The notes below the pieces were generated by a model, which ran no database searches, was not told the DNA's origin, and saw nothing but the letters and a program-made list of their open reading frames with translations. Shown here piece by piece: positions 1 through 7,329 of a DNA stretch of 29,205 bases. Within the stretch, counting starts at the first letter, position 1. Every line of letters begins with the position of its first letter. Both the position numbers and the translations under genes were made by a program. The DNA comes from a virus. The DNA lies in the IMG/VR virus record IMGVR_UViG_3300023174_008937, positions 1-29,205 of that record. One strand, given 5' to 3'.

Positions 1-94
1 TAAATTGTGCATTGCACACACATATTATATATGCAAGGAAAACTATTAATCAACAGAAATCAATAGGTTTTGCTTATGTTATTTTTCTATAGGT

Positions 95-1231
95 TTAATA
101 GAATTTTTTTATATGGTTCCATACCCATTGTCTGGCAGGTGCCATAAAATACTCTCTATTGTTGATCAAATTTTGATTGTGTGTTAGAACACCATCAATT
201 TTTGCTAAAACTTTTTGAGGATCATTTTTAGATAATGCTACCACCTGTTCAAATGCCATTTGGTGTCGTTTTCTGGTATTGGGTTCTAAATCATACGACT
301 CATCAATTACGCTGTCAAATGTTTCAAACCCAAACCTGCGCAATTTTTCTAATTGTCTGTGTGCGCCAAACAAAACAAATAACCGGTGGGCCAACAAAGG
401 TTTAGCAGTCTTTTCAGTAAAAAAACATTGTTCCGTGCCAGTTTCTGCCACTATGCTATAGTAACTGGTGTCATAGATTTTACAAGGAATTAGATTCGAT
501 GCCGAATAATACAAATTTTTAAGACCTAAAATAGGAATATAAGAATCAAAACCTTGATCAATGGAATTCATTGCAGGCTCAACAAGCGGCATTTCTAATT
601 CTTGTAATCCCGGAGATTTATAATAATTCAATTTTGGGTGTTGATCAAATCTAACGGCTGCAGACAGAGAAACCCAAGATTTGTCTAATAAATTAGAATC
701 TTTTAAAGAATCAAAAATAAACTTCCGATGCGGTTTGTTAATTCCTAACAATGCATCAAATAGTTTGGGTTTTGTCACTGATTTTCTAAAAAAATTTAAA
801 CCAAGTCGTTGATTAGCCAATTGAGTGTTTATAAAAAACCAAGGCACCGTCAAGGCTCTGCCCTGCGATTCAAATGATTGCAGTGCACAACCATTGAGCA
901 CAATAATATTAGGATTAGACCATTTTTGTGTTAGAACTTCAAAATAATTATCTACGACCATCGCTTCACAATCAATGTTTATAATTAGATCAAAAACACT
1001 AAGATTTTGGTCGGGCAAAACACAATATTGCCCAGGATAACTAGCAGAAACAATAGCAATTTTTATAAAATTATCTCCGCGATTTTTTAAAAATTCATCA
1101 GCATCAAATAAGATATACGGCATACTATCATCAATGATGTGCGGATAATCTGGACGACCCAAAAACTCGCCAATTTGATCTTCATAGCGGCGCAAGGCCC
1201 AATCAAACTGTTGTATTGCGATTTTTTTCAT
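95..1231 (-). CDS. putative glycosyltransferase-like protein
   Basis: A 378-residue protein starting MKKIAIQQFDW. I do not recognise the N-terminal two thirds. Near residues 255-285 there is a stretch reading SIVAETGTEQCFFTEKTAKP followed by LLAHRLFVLFG. It resembles the 'E...(F/Y)xTEKxxKPL..g.pfvlfG' sugar-nucleotide-binding region of GT-B glycosyltransferases (fucosyltransferase/GT10-like), which recurs in uncharacterised phage proteins. No signal peptide or membrane segment is evident. A late-promoter box lies about 40 nt upstream. It is the last minus-strand gene before the left edge, downstream of the acyltransferase and ahcY. The family assignment rests on one motif and is an inference; it could be another nucleotide-sugar-binding phage protein. 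Confidence 0.5.
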   Translation of the reverse strand: MKKIAIQQFDWALRRYEDQIGEFLGRPDYPHIIDDSMPYILFDADEFLKNRGDNFIKIAIVSASYPGQYCVLPDQNLSVFDLIINIDCEAMVVDNYFEVLTQKWSNPNIIVLNGCALQSFESQGRALTVPWFFINTQLANQRLGLNFFRKSVTKPKLFDALLGINKPHRKFIFDSLKDSNLLDKSWVSLSAAVRFDQHPKLNYYKSPGLQELEMPLVEPAMNSIDQGFDSYIPILGLKNLYYSASNLIPCKIYDTSYYSIVAETGTEQCFFTEKTAKPLLAHRLFVLFGAHRQLEKLRRFGFETFDSVIDESYDLEPNTRKRHQMAFEQVVALSKNDPQKVLAKIDGVLTHNQNLINNREYFMAPARQWVWNHIKKFY

Positions 1232-1271
1232 TAGCTGTTTTATGTTTTATGTTATTGCGAAGTGCAAAAGA

Positions 1272-1279
1272 TATTTATT
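1272..1279 (-). promoter_or_regulatory. late-promoter box AATAAATA
   Basis: The minus strand reads AATAAATA about 40 nt upstream of the glycosyltransferase-like gene, close to the T4 late consensus TATAAATA. It lies in the 79-nt gap between that gene and the acyltransferase gene. Confidence 0.45.
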
Positions 1280-1310
1280 AAAAAAATAACAGCAGTGCAC
1301 GTCTATTGCT

Positions 1311-1979
1311 CTATTGTGTTAGTCGATCTAGCCACCGCTGATTGACTCTGTCCACATCCAGTACTGTCATAAAGTCCGCAGTGCCAAACACCGGATCGAT
1401 GCTGGGATCTCCTGCAATTTCTGCGCCCATTTTGAGGTAAACTTTGATCAGATTAGGGATCTGAAAATCATCAAATCCCCGAGAGTTTACTAGCAAGGGA
1501 TTTTTTGGGATGACATGAGATTTATTCGGATAATCAAACTCTTGTTGCCAATGATGTCTGAGAGAACTCAATCTGTCAGCACCTTGACTCAGGCTGATGC
1601 TACTGGGCCCCAGAATGAATCGGCAGCCCTGTTGATCTGCCAGTTCCATCAGAGCAGACCAGAGCTTGGTTATGACCATCATGCTTTTGGTATCAGGGGC
1701 TACTGCAGCTCGACCCACTTCCAGAATCTGATTCCTGGGGATATTCAAGTTACTGAAATCGAACTCAGTTTCAGAATAGAACCCCAGCTCAGTGTCTTGA
1801 ATGGCTCGATAGCAACCATAAATTTTATCGTTGTCTGTGGCAATGACATGCCAACAGACATCGTCCCAGGCGTCCTGATCCTGCTCGGGAGCAATGCCAT
1901 AGACTTCAGAAAAAATCTGACCTCTAAATTCTAGGACCCGATCTCGCCAGACCGGATCCTGTGTGATGATCACATTCAC
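1311..1979 (-). CDS. OlsB-like GNAT N-acyltransferase
   Basis: A 222-residue GNAT-fold protein. The OlsB/hemolysin-like signature is visible: GFYSETEFDFSNL (about residues 66-78), then LEVGRAAVAPD (about 86-96), then an LW helix, and finally IPNLIKVYLKMGAEIAGDPS with D..FGTADFMTVLD (about 175-210). In OlsB the last segment reads P.LlkgYlrlGA...G.p..D..FnT.DF. OlsB transfers an acyl chain from acyl-ACP to the alpha-amino group of ornithine, making lyso-ornithine lipid. The amino acceptor here cannot be read from the sequence. The start lies 8 nt after the ahcY stop, so the two are probably co-transcribed. Length fits the core domain. Autoinducer synthases share the fold but lack this C-terminal pattern. 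Confidence 0.72.
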   Translation of the reverse strand: MNVIITQDPVWRDRVLEFRGQIFSEVYGIAPEQDQDAWDDVCWHVIATDNDKIYGCYRAIQDTELGFYSETEFDFSNLNIPRNQILEVGRAAVAPDTKSMMVITKLWSALMELADQQGCRFILGPSSISLSQGADRLSSLRHHWQQEFDYPNKSHVIPKNPLLVNSRGFDDFQIPNLIKVYLKMGAEIAGDPSIDPVFGTADFMTVLDVDRVNQRWLDRLTQ

Positions 1980-1987
1980 TTTATAAA

Positions 1988-3274
1988 TTAATACCTATAT
2001 GTTTCCAACTTGTAAGGCCCAGTAACAGACACATTGATGTAGGCGGCCTGTGCAGCAGTGAGTTCAGTCAACTCAGCGCCAATCTGACCCAGATGCAGTC
2101 TGGCTACTTTTTCATCCAGATGCTTGGGCAGCAGGTACAACTGTCCTGATTGATATTTTTCAGGATTACCAAACAATTCAATCTGTGCCAGAACCTGATT
2201 GGTAAAACTGTTGGACATGACATAACTGGGGTGACCGGTGGCACAGCCCAGATTGACCAGGCGGCCACGGGCTAGGATAATGATCTTTCGACCACTGCTC
2301 ATGGTCACATGATCCACTTGCGGTTTGATTTCGTCCCACACACAATCACTTAGACCAGCAACGTCAATTTCGCTATCAAAGTGTCCAATGTTACAGACAA
2401 TGGCGTTGTGCTTCATGTGTTCCATGTGTTCACGAGTAATAACATTGATGTTGCCAGTGGCAGTGACGAAGATGTCTGCTTTGTCGGCTGCGTAATCCAT
2501 GGTCACCACTTTGTAGCCTTCCATGGCCGCTTGCAGTGCGCAGATCGGGTCGATCTCGGTGACCCACACCTGTGCCGACAGCGCACGCAAGGCCTGTGCT
2601 GAACCCTTGCCGACATCGCCATAGCCCGCCACTACCGCGACCTTGCCAGCGATCATGACGTCGGTGGCACGCTTGATGCCGTCGACCAGGCTCTCACGGC
2701 AGCCGTAGAGGTTGTCGAACTTGCTCTTGGTCACGGAATCGTTGACGTTGATGGCTGGTATTTTCAGTGTGCCTGCAGCAATACGTTCCAGTAGCTTGTG
2801 AATGCCGGTGGTGGTTTCTTCAGTGACCCCAATGATGCCTGCTAAAAGATCTGGATGGTGATCATGGACATATCCGGTCAAATCATGCCCATCGTCTAGC
2901 AGCATGTTGGGTGTCCAGCCATCAGGCCCGCGCAAGGTCTGCTGGATGCACCACCAGTATTCTTCTTCAGTCTCGCCCTTCCAAGCAAACACCGGTATAC
3001 CTAGATCTGCCAGTGCGGCTGCAGCATGGTCCTGAGTGGAAAAAATGTTACAGCTGGACCAACGCACACTTGCACCCAGAGCCACCAAGGTCTTAACTAA
3101 CACCGCAGTTTGCACTGTCATGTGCAAACTGCCAGCAATTCTAGCTCCCCGCAGTGGTTGTGCTGTCCGATATTCTTCCAAAACTGTCATGAGTCCTGGC
3201 ATTTCTGTTTCTGCAATGGCAATTTCCTTGTGGCCCCATGCAGCAAGACCAATGTCTCGAACTTTATAATCCAT
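1988..3274 (-). CDS. ahcY: adenosylhomocysteinase (S-adenosylhomocysteine hydrolase)
   Basis: A full-length 428-residue SAH hydrolase, which splits S-adenosylhomocysteine into adenosine and homocysteine using bound NAD. The family landmarks are intact: an N-terminal [16 protein letters not shown] segment, the active-site stretch [18 protein letters not shown] (about residues 177-194) containing the conserved K, D, N and C, the Rossmann motif [13 protein letters not shown] (about 215-227), [12 protein letters not shown], and the C-terminal YKLETYRY, equivalent to the usual KPDHYRY lid. The ATG overlaps the stop of the small upstream gene (TAATG). The middle (about 2560-2740) is visibly more GC-rich than the neighbouring AT-rich phage DNA, which suggests relatively recent capture from a bacterium. 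I see no inactivating change. Confidence 0.97.
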   Translation of the reverse strand: MDYKVRDIGLAAWGHKEIAIAETEMPGLMTVLEEYRTAQPLRGARIAGSLHMTVQTAVLVKTLVALGASVRWSSCNIFSTQDHAAAALADLGIPVFAWKGETEEEYWWCIQQTLRGPDGWTPNMLLDDGHDLTGYVHDHHPDLLAGIIGVTEETTTGIHKLLERIAAGTLKIPAINVNDSVTKSKFDNLYGCRESLVDGIKRATDVMIAGKVAVVAGYGDVGKGSAQALRALSAQVWVTEIDPICALQAAMEGYKVVTMDYAADKADIFVTATGNINVITREHMEHMKHNAIVCNIGHFDSEIDVAGLSDCVWDEIKPQVDHVTMSSGRKIIILARGRLVNLGCATGHPSYVMSNSFTNQVLAQIELFGNPEKYQSGQLYLLPKHLDEKVARLHLGQIGAELTELTAAQAAYINVSVTGPYKLETYRY

Positions 3275-3447
3275 TATTCGGTCCCTGGGGTATCTTTTTC
3301 ACCCACACGACGGTTCCTAAATGCATACAGACTCTTTTCAGCATCTATCATCATCTTCTTGTAGGTGGTCTTTACTGCAGAACTTTTCATCAATGCCATT
3401 TCACGTTTGACTGCGGTGGGCAATTTGAAATTAATTTTACTAGCCAT
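3274..3447 (-). CDS. small basic hypothetical protein upstream of ahcY
   Basis: A 57-residue Lys/Arg-rich protein beginning [20 protein letters not shown]. An in-frame ATG lies 11 codons further upstream, but it falls inside the adjacent tRNA-Gly. The chosen ATG has the Shine-Dalgarno-like AAGGAAAA just upstream. The stop overlaps the ahcY start (TAATG), so translation is probably coupled. The segment [24 protein letters not shown] is likely helical. I do not recognise a family. Confidence 0.6.
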   Translation of the reverse strand: MASKINFKLPTAVKREMALMKSSAVKTTYKKMMIDAEKSLYAFRNRRVGEKDTPGTE

Positions 3448-3469
3448 GTTTTTCCTTGTATTAAAAAAT

Positions 3470-3543
3470 TGGAGCGGCATGCCAGAATCGAACTGGCGAC
3501 TTTAGCTTGGAAGGCTAAGGTAATACCATTTTACGAATGCCGC
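3470..3543 (-). tRNA. tRNA-Gly (anticodon UCC), CCA encoded
   Basis: A cloverleaf on the minus strand: acceptor GCGGCAT pairs with ATGCCGC, the T-loop is TTCGATT, and the anticodon loop CTTCCAA has anticodon TCC. Discriminator T, encoded CCA. Confidence 0.95.
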
Positions 3544-3557
3544 AGATGTTTTATTAC

Positions 3558-4145
3558 TTATAACTTGTCTTTTACTAATTCAGGATAATCTTTGTACAGG
3601 TCTTCCATGTTATATCCGTGTTTGTCTAAAAAAGCAATTGAAAAAAAACTTCTGGTTGCTTCTATATTTTCAACACTGTGACATCTCCAGACATCATAAG
3701 CATACCAGGTATCTAATTTTAGACGATGCCTGTTTATTTCCTGAACGTCTTGATATCTTAGATTCTGTGCAACTTCCCCAGCAACACTGGTCTTATCATA
3801 AAAAACGGTGTCCACTGATTCGCCGCCAAGTTCTAAATAATAATTGACGGCCAATGCTCGACCACGGTCTATGTGGGGTGGCTGACAGGCCGGGGCAGAT
3901 CCACTATTTTTCATGATGCCAATTACCAAACATATTTTCCTGTTGGGGAAAAATTTTTGATACTCGATGCAAAGTTTGTCATCCAAAAACTCCGCACGGT
4001 CAAATATATGTAGTGTTGAGTTAATACCATTATGAAATTCATCCAACCAACGTTTACGATCTGGATCCAAATCTATACCATCTATACGTGTCTGTATTTG
4101 AGATTTTAGTTCCGCCGAAGGCGGTGGTAATTGTAAAACTAACAT
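3558..4145 (-). CDS. 2OG-Fe(II) oxygenase-like phage protein
   Basis: A 195-residue protein with a plausible double-stranded beta-helix iron site: H-x-D in QPPHIDRGRALAVNYYLELG (about residues 88-107) and a distal histidine and arginine in CHSVENIEATRSFFSIAF (about 155-172). Small 2-oxoglutarate-dependent-oxygenase-like proteins of this layout are common in T4-like marine and freshwater phages, mostly with unknown substrates. Two other proteins in this window (4343-5011 and 7823-8437) share the layout. The gene lies between tRNA-Gly and tRNA-Leu. The motifs are seen; the family is inferred from them; the substrate is unknown. Confidence 0.6.
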   Translation of the reverse strand: MLVLQLPPPSAELKSQIQTRIDGIDLDPDRKRWLDEFHNGINSTLHIFDRAEFLDDKLCIEYQKFFPNRKICLVIGIMKNSGSAPACQPPHIDRGRALAVNYYLELGGESVDTVFYDKTSVAGEVAQNLRYQDVQEINRHRLKLDTWYAYDVWRCHSVENIEATRSFFSIAFLDKHGYNMEDLYKDYPELVKDKL

Positions 4146-4181
4146 GTCAACTCACTGTATTTTTGAAAATATACTTGATCC

Positions 4182-4265
4182 TGGTGGGCGGGGAGAGACT
4201 CGAACTCTCACGCCTCGCGGCACTGGCTTCTAAGACCAGCGTGGCTACCATTACACCACCCGCCC
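4182..4265 (-). tRNA. tRNA-Leu (anticodon UAG), CCA encoded
   Basis: A class II tRNA with acceptor GGGCGGG/CCCGCCC, anticodon loop CTTAGAA (TAG), a long variable arm and T-loop TTCGAGT. Encoded CCA. Confidence 0.95.
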
Positions 4266-4342
4266 GTTGTTTTTTATATATCCCCAAATGATAGTTTATT
4301 GTTAGACTTATGGATATTTATTGAGGAAATAATTTACAAATT

Positions 4343-5011
4343 TTAATGCCTTGGATTCCTCATATGCTTCTTTTTTAATTCTTCAAAGGGTGCGCAGGGA
4401 AGAAATCTTAGACTGAGTGTTACTCTAATGCTATTTGAAAAATTAACTGCTGTGTGCAATTTGTTGATATTAAAAATTACAGGGTCTGTCATAATAAAAC
4501 TTGCAACTTCTTTTACGTCCGACAATTCTGCCACATGATAATAGGCACCCTGGTGTGTCTGCAGAAGATAAGTGACTCGTTCGGGGCACAGTTCATAAAA
4601 ATAACTGACACTGTTTTCGCAATTGTGCAACGGCAAAAGAATTGTGTCTCTTTTTACAGTGGGGTGTTTAAGAATCTCGTATTCTTCACACAATGTCTGG
4701 GCCTTTTGATTAAAGTCCTCAGGGGTCCATTTGTGATCAAAATTATAGTCCATGTGAATGGGAATGGCTTTGTACGGCCCAGTGGTAATAATTGGCCCAG
4801 GTTGCCAATATTCATAAAGACCTAGATCTTTTACCATTTTGACCAACGTTGGAGACGTTGACAATTCTTTGACCGTAAACATGGTAAAGGAATCTTCTCG
4901 AGTTATGCCTGCTCCGGTTGGAATCTTGCTCTTATAGATTTCTACAAGTTCACCATATATATTTTCACAATCAATTGTGCTAATTGGTATGTAATAATCA
5001 TCTAGGTTCAT
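4343..5011 (-). CDS. 2OG-Fe(II) oxygenase-like phage protein
   Basis: A 222-residue protein starting MNLDDYYIPISTID. The open frame extends further upstream with a hydrophobic leader-like stretch. I chose this ATG because a late-promoter box (CATAAATA) lies exactly 5 nt before it, which would leave the upstream codons untranscribed. The putative iron site is IPIHMDYNF (H-x-D, about residues 82-90) and the distal KLHTAVNFSNSIRVTLSLRF (H...R, about 185-205). The C-terminal 'H-A-V-N...R-x-(T/L)-(L/V)-S-x-R-F' stretch is shared with 7823-8437 (HAVINPTDKVRFLVSTRF), so these two are likely paralogues. Substrate unknown. Confidence 0.58.
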   Translation of the reverse strand: MNLDDYYIPISTIDCENIYGELVEIYKSKIPTGAGITREDSFTMFTVKELSTSPTLVKMVKDLGLYEYWQPGPIITTGPYKAIPIHMDYNFDHKWTPEDFNQKAQTLCEEYEILKHPTVKRDTILLPLHNCENSVSYFYELCPERVTYLLQTHQGAYYHVAELSDVKEVASFIMTDPVIFNINKLHTAVNFSNSIRVTLSLRFLPCAPFEELKKKHMRNPRH

Positions 5012-5016
5012 ATACA

Positions 5017-5024
5017 TATTTATG
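5017..5024 (-). promoter_or_regulatory. late-promoter box CATAAATA, 5 nt before ATG
   Basis: The minus strand reads CATAAATA, then TGTAT, then the ATG at 5011. A T4 late box normally sits about 5-6 nt before the transcription start, so the mRNA would begin at or next to the start codon. Confidence 0.6.
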
Positions 5025-5082
5025 GAAACGCCTATAACCAAAATAATTAGCAACAACAATAGATAATAATTGCCAAACTATC

Positions 5083-5090
5083 GATAAATA
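5083..5090 (+). promoter_or_regulatory. late-promoter box GATAAATA
   Basis: GATAAATA lies 20 nt upstream of the ATG at 5111. The leader in between carries the Shine-Dalgarno-like GGGGG at 5101-5105. This is a conventional late promoter plus RBS. Confidence 0.6.
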
Positions 5091-5110
5091 CTTGTGTACT
5101 GGGGGCCGTT

Positions 5111-5605
5111 ATGAAAAAATTGTTTTTTTTCTTGAGCTTACTGGCCCCAGTGGCCTGTATGGCGGCGGATATCAATAAAACACCGCTGCCACCCATACTG
5201 TATCAGAATCTAATCGAACGTCTGATACCTGAAGTCACTGAAATAACCCGACTGCCTGTGCCCGATGAAAAACCCCAGGTGTTTGTGGCCGACAGAAATC
5301 AGATTGAGCAAGCCTACTGCCGAGATCAACGACACGATTGTCATGTGGCGGCCATCACTGACGACAAAACTGGTGAAATCATACTCAGCCCCGCACTGTT
5401 ACAATTGAATGTGTTCACAGCCAGTGTGGTGTTCCATGAACTGGTGCACTGGGCTCAGGTTAAAAACGGCATGTTCACTGATGAGCCCGACTGTATACAC
5501 TGGGCCAAAAGTGAAATGCATGCCTACACTGCACAGAGTAGATTTTTAGAAAAACAAGCGGGTCGAGGATTTCCAGTACCTGACTTGCTGGCACAGTGCA
5601 GATAG
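5111..5605 (+). CDS. secreted HExxH putative metallopeptidase
   Basis: A 164-residue protein with a Sec-type signal peptide (MKKLFFFLSLLAPVACMAA, likely cleaved after MAA or slightly earlier). The mature part carries VVFHELVHWAQ (about residues 107-117), an HExxH zinc motif. Downstream acidic residues in DEPDCIHWAKSEMHAYTAQ may supply a third ligand (gluzincin-like E). Four cysteines (YCRDQRHDC, DC, QC) could form disulfides, in keeping with the periplasm. It resembles short secreted HExxH proteins of unknown function. A second protein of the same design is at 11046-11549. It is one of the few plus-strand genes and has its own late promoter and RBS. Proteolysis itself is an inference. Confidence 0.65.
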   Translation: MKKLFFFLSLLAPVACMAADINKTPLPPILYQNLIERLIPEVTEITRLPVPDEKPQVFVADRNQIEQAYCRDQRHDCHVAAITDDKTGEIILSPALLQLNVFTASVVFHELVHWAQVKNGMFTDEPDCIHWAKSEMHAYTAQSRFLEKQAGRGFPVPDLLAQCR

Positions 5606-5611
5606 TCTGGT

Positions 5612-6085
5612 TTAAAATCCAATAACTGTCTTGAGCCGATCAGCAGCACAACTGGCAGCAAATGCTCGAGGTTTGATGAATGGCACCACATTGCACATGC
5701 CTTTGATGTAGCCCACTGCTTCGTTGATCACACAGTTGGATGCATACATCTCATCAGGGTTGATATCCAGGTGCACTTCAAATTCACGATCTTCCAGAAC
5801 TTCGTGTAGTTTCAGGTACAATTCTGCAACCTTGTAGACTTCGGTCATCAGACGCATTCTAGGCCGATCGCGGTTCTGATCATAATCGCGTTCACGATGC
5901 ACTTCACCAAAAATCTTGCAGCCGTGGCGGCCGTCAATATGCACCACAATGGCCAGGGTATAATCAGCCCACCATTGTTCTTTCAAACGAAATCTTTCAC
6001 TATCACCGCCGATGTAGATCCGGGTGTTGGGTCCTTGAGCAAGGATGAATTCTCTTACTTCGTCGATGTCGATTTTTTTAAACAT
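5612..6085 (-). CDS. YkuK-like RNase H-fold protein
   Basis: A 157-residue protein starting MFKKIDIDEVREFI; a TTG two codons earlier is less likely. The pattern IYIGGDSERFR (about residues 24-34), a long strand pair ending KIFGEVHRERDYD, RMRLMTEVYKVAELYLKL, then VHLDINPDEMYASNCVINEAVGYI and KPRAFAASCAADR matches the YkuK/DUF458 family, described as RNase H-like. The acidic residues in GGDSE and HLDIN would be the metal ligands. Phage homologues occur in T4-like genomes; the function is not established. Upstream, GTTAAATA lies 7 nt before the ATG, another late-box-like sequence. Its stop faces the convergent HExxH gene 6 nt away. Confidence 0.72.
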   Translation of the reverse strand: MFKKIDIDEVREFILAQGPNTRIYIGGDSERFRLKEQWWADYTLAIVVHIDGRHGCKIFGEVHRERDYDQNRDRPRMRLMTEVYKVAELYLKLHEVLEDREFEVHLDINPDEMYASNCVINEAVGYIKGMCNVVPFIKPRAFAASCAADRLKTVIGF

Positions 6086-6126
6086 GCTCAAGTATTTAAC
6101 AAACTAACGTTACAGGATTATTAAAC

Positions 6127-6160
6127 TGGCCTGCCCAGAGGGATTCGAACCCTGGGCTAC
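6127..6160 (-). pseudogene. 3' half of a split tRNA (probably tRNA-Arg): T-arm, acceptor, CCA
   Basis: The minus strand shows a T-arm (CAGGG, loop TTCGAAT, CCCTC), then TGGGCAG, discriminator G and CCA. The acceptor strand is exactly complementary over 7 bp to CTGCCCA at 7055-7061, which begins a matching tRNA 5' half. The anticodon arm is missing here: the sequence directly upstream is the end of the endonuclease ORF, whose TAG stop (6157-6159) abuts the variable loop. Confidence 0.7.
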
Positions 6161-6900
6161 AACCTAAATTCTTTACATTTTTCCAACGTATCTATTATAA
6201 CAATATTTTTATATTGTTTCAATAAACAATTCAATTTTTTTTGCTGGACCTTTATTGCTTGTGGGTTTTTGGGATCCAGAAATAAATCGTGTTCAGTTAA
6301 ATAAAAGTCTGGAAAATAGTTGTGATACACACCCGCGTCATCCACCCAAGATATTGGGTCTGGTCTTATCCAAGCTATTTTTAGTTCATCCAGCCGTTTT
6401 GCTAATTCTAATTCCCAACTAGAATCCAACATAATTCCATTATATTCAACTATGCCTTTTCTCAATCTTCTATGAGGAGAAGCCAATGCTTTTTCTCTTA
6501 GATGCCGTTTTGTTTCTTCAGTATGGGGCTTGCCCTTGCCTCCGGTCATTCCTTTTTTTGGATGCACGGGAATTTCTTTACCTTCAATCTTTGCTTTGGT
6601 ATACTGATTAGTAATGCCGGTCCTCTTTCGTGCTTCATTCATTGCTTGAACTGCACTCAAAGACCCATTTTTATTTCCATAATCCGATCTCTTTGGATTT
6701 TTAATACACCAGCGAGAGTGATTAGCTATTTGACTAGTATCCCAAAGACCAAATTCTAAGTCGCAATATTTACAATTTTTGAGCTTTGCATGCGGCCTAT
6801 ATGAGCCATCGCAAGATGCATAGTGTTTTTTGTAATTGCCACCTTTGGCAGAGAATTCATAATTGCATTTATCACATGTTATTTTAGTTTTTGTTTTCAT
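6157..6900 (-). CDS. free-standing homing-type endonuclease with zinc-finger N-terminus
   Basis: A 247-residue protein starting MKTKTKITCDKCNYEF. The frame runs upstream into the tRNA-Arg gene, so this ATG, preceded by GGGTAAC, is preferred. Residues 8-75 carry two Cys/His clusters (CDKC...H...C and CKYC...H...C), likely DNA-binding zinc knuckles. A central KGKPHTEETKRHLREKA helix is NUMOD-like. The C-terminal domain has LDSSWELELAKRLDEL, then HNYFPDFYL and DLFLDPKNP with a following Q and K, a PD-(D/E)XK/Vsr-like nuclease arrangement seen in phage homing endonucleases. It lies between two tRNA halves and just downstream of tRNA-Arg, so it probably moved in as a mobile gene. The cleavage target is unknown. 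Confidence 0.72.
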   Translation of the reverse strand: MKTKTKITCDKCNYEFSAKGGNYKKHYASCDGSYRPHAKLKNCKYCDLEFGLWDTSQIANHSRWCIKNPKRSDYGNKNGSLSAVQAMNEARKRTGITNQYTKAKIEGKEIPVHPKKGMTGGKGKPHTEETKRHLREKALASPHRRLRKGIVEYNGIMLDSSWELELAKRLDELKIAWIRPDPISWVDDAGVYHNYFPDFYLTEHDLFLDPKNPQAIKVQQKKLNCLLKQYKNIVIIDTLEKCKEFRL

Positions 6901-6921
6901 AATAGTTACCCATATGTTAGG

Positions 6922-6996
6922 TGGCGCGCCTGCCTGGATTCGAACCAGGAATGAGGGTTTAGAAGACCCTAGTGATATCCCTTTCACCACAGACGC
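6922..6996 (-). tRNA. tRNA-Arg (anticodon UCU), CCA encoded
   Basis: Acceptor GCGTCTG pairs with CAGGCGC (one G-U), the anticodon loop is CTTCTAA (TCT), the T-loop TTCGAAT, discriminator G, CCA encoded. It sits inside the interval separating the two halves of another tRNA, with its own late-promoter box upstream. Confidence 0.93.
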
Positions 6997-7006
6997 ATAA
7001 TACTAT

Positions 7007-7014
7007 TATTTATA
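7007..7014 (-). promoter_or_regulatory. consensus late-promoter box TATAAATA upstream of tRNA-Arg
   Basis: TATAAATA on the minus strand, 10 nt before the first base of tRNA-Arg(UCU). Transcription would start a few bases before the tRNA and continue into the endonuclease gene. Confidence 0.6.
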
Positions 7015-7024
7015 CAACTATAAA

Positions 7025-7061
7025 CTAAAACCAATGCTCTATCCAGCTGAGCTATGGGCAG
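7025..7061 (-). pseudogene. 5' half of a split tRNA (probably tRNA-Arg): acceptor, D-arm, start of anticodon arm
   Basis: The minus strand reads acceptor CTGCCCA, TA, D-stem GCTC, loop AGCTGGATA, GAGC, A, then TTGGT and TTTAG. After this the tRNA pattern stops; no ACCAA follows to close the anticodon stem. The D-loop AGCTGGATA and the G discriminator of the partner half are typical of tRNA-Arg. The partner 3' half lies at 6127-6160. Confidence 0.7.
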
Positions 7062-7123
7062 GTAACAAAATAATTATAGTATGGTTTGGGGAGGATGTCA
7101 ATGACTTTGGAATGACGAGAATT

Positions 7124-7199
7124 TGGTGGAGGTGACAGGACTTGAACCCGCTACCTTGACCTTGCAAAGGTCCTGCTCTACCAGATGAGCTACACCCCC
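7124..7199 (-). tRNA. tRNA-Ala (anticodon UGC), CCA encoded
   Basis: Acceptor GGGGGTG/CACCTCC, D-arm GCTC...GAGC, anticodon loop TTTGCAA (TGC), T-loop TTCAAGT. The first pair of the anticodon stem (27-43) is a G-A mismatch; otherwise the fold is sound. Confidence 0.92.
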
Positions 7200-7233
7200 C
7201 AGAGACTGTTTGATAACAATCTTGACAAACTTA

Positions 7234-7307
7234 TGGTGCCCCCACACAGAATCGAACTGCGAATTGAAGATTACAAATCTACCGTTATACCATTTAACTA
7301 TGGGGGC
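7234..7307 (-). tRNA. tRNA-Thr (anticodon UGU), CCA encoded
   Basis: Acceptor GCCCCCA/TGGGGGC, anticodon loop TTTGTAA (TGT), T-loop TTCGATT, discriminator A and encoded CCA. Confidence 0.94.
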
Positions 7308-7329
7308 AAAAACTGTTTGGCGTTAAACT

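Noticed and set aside
4343-5059. A membrane-anchored form of the 2OG-like protein using the upstream ATG (hydrophobic leader)
   Set aside because: The late-promoter box lies inside the would-be leader with the usual 5-nt spacing to the downstream ATG, which favours the shorter protein.
6160-7027. The interval between the tRNA halves as a large group I intron
   Set aside because: No P7 (GGTGTAGAGACT-like) or CCGAGCCAAGC-like core is present on the minus strand, and it contains a complete tRNA-Arg with its own promoter. An insertion fits better.
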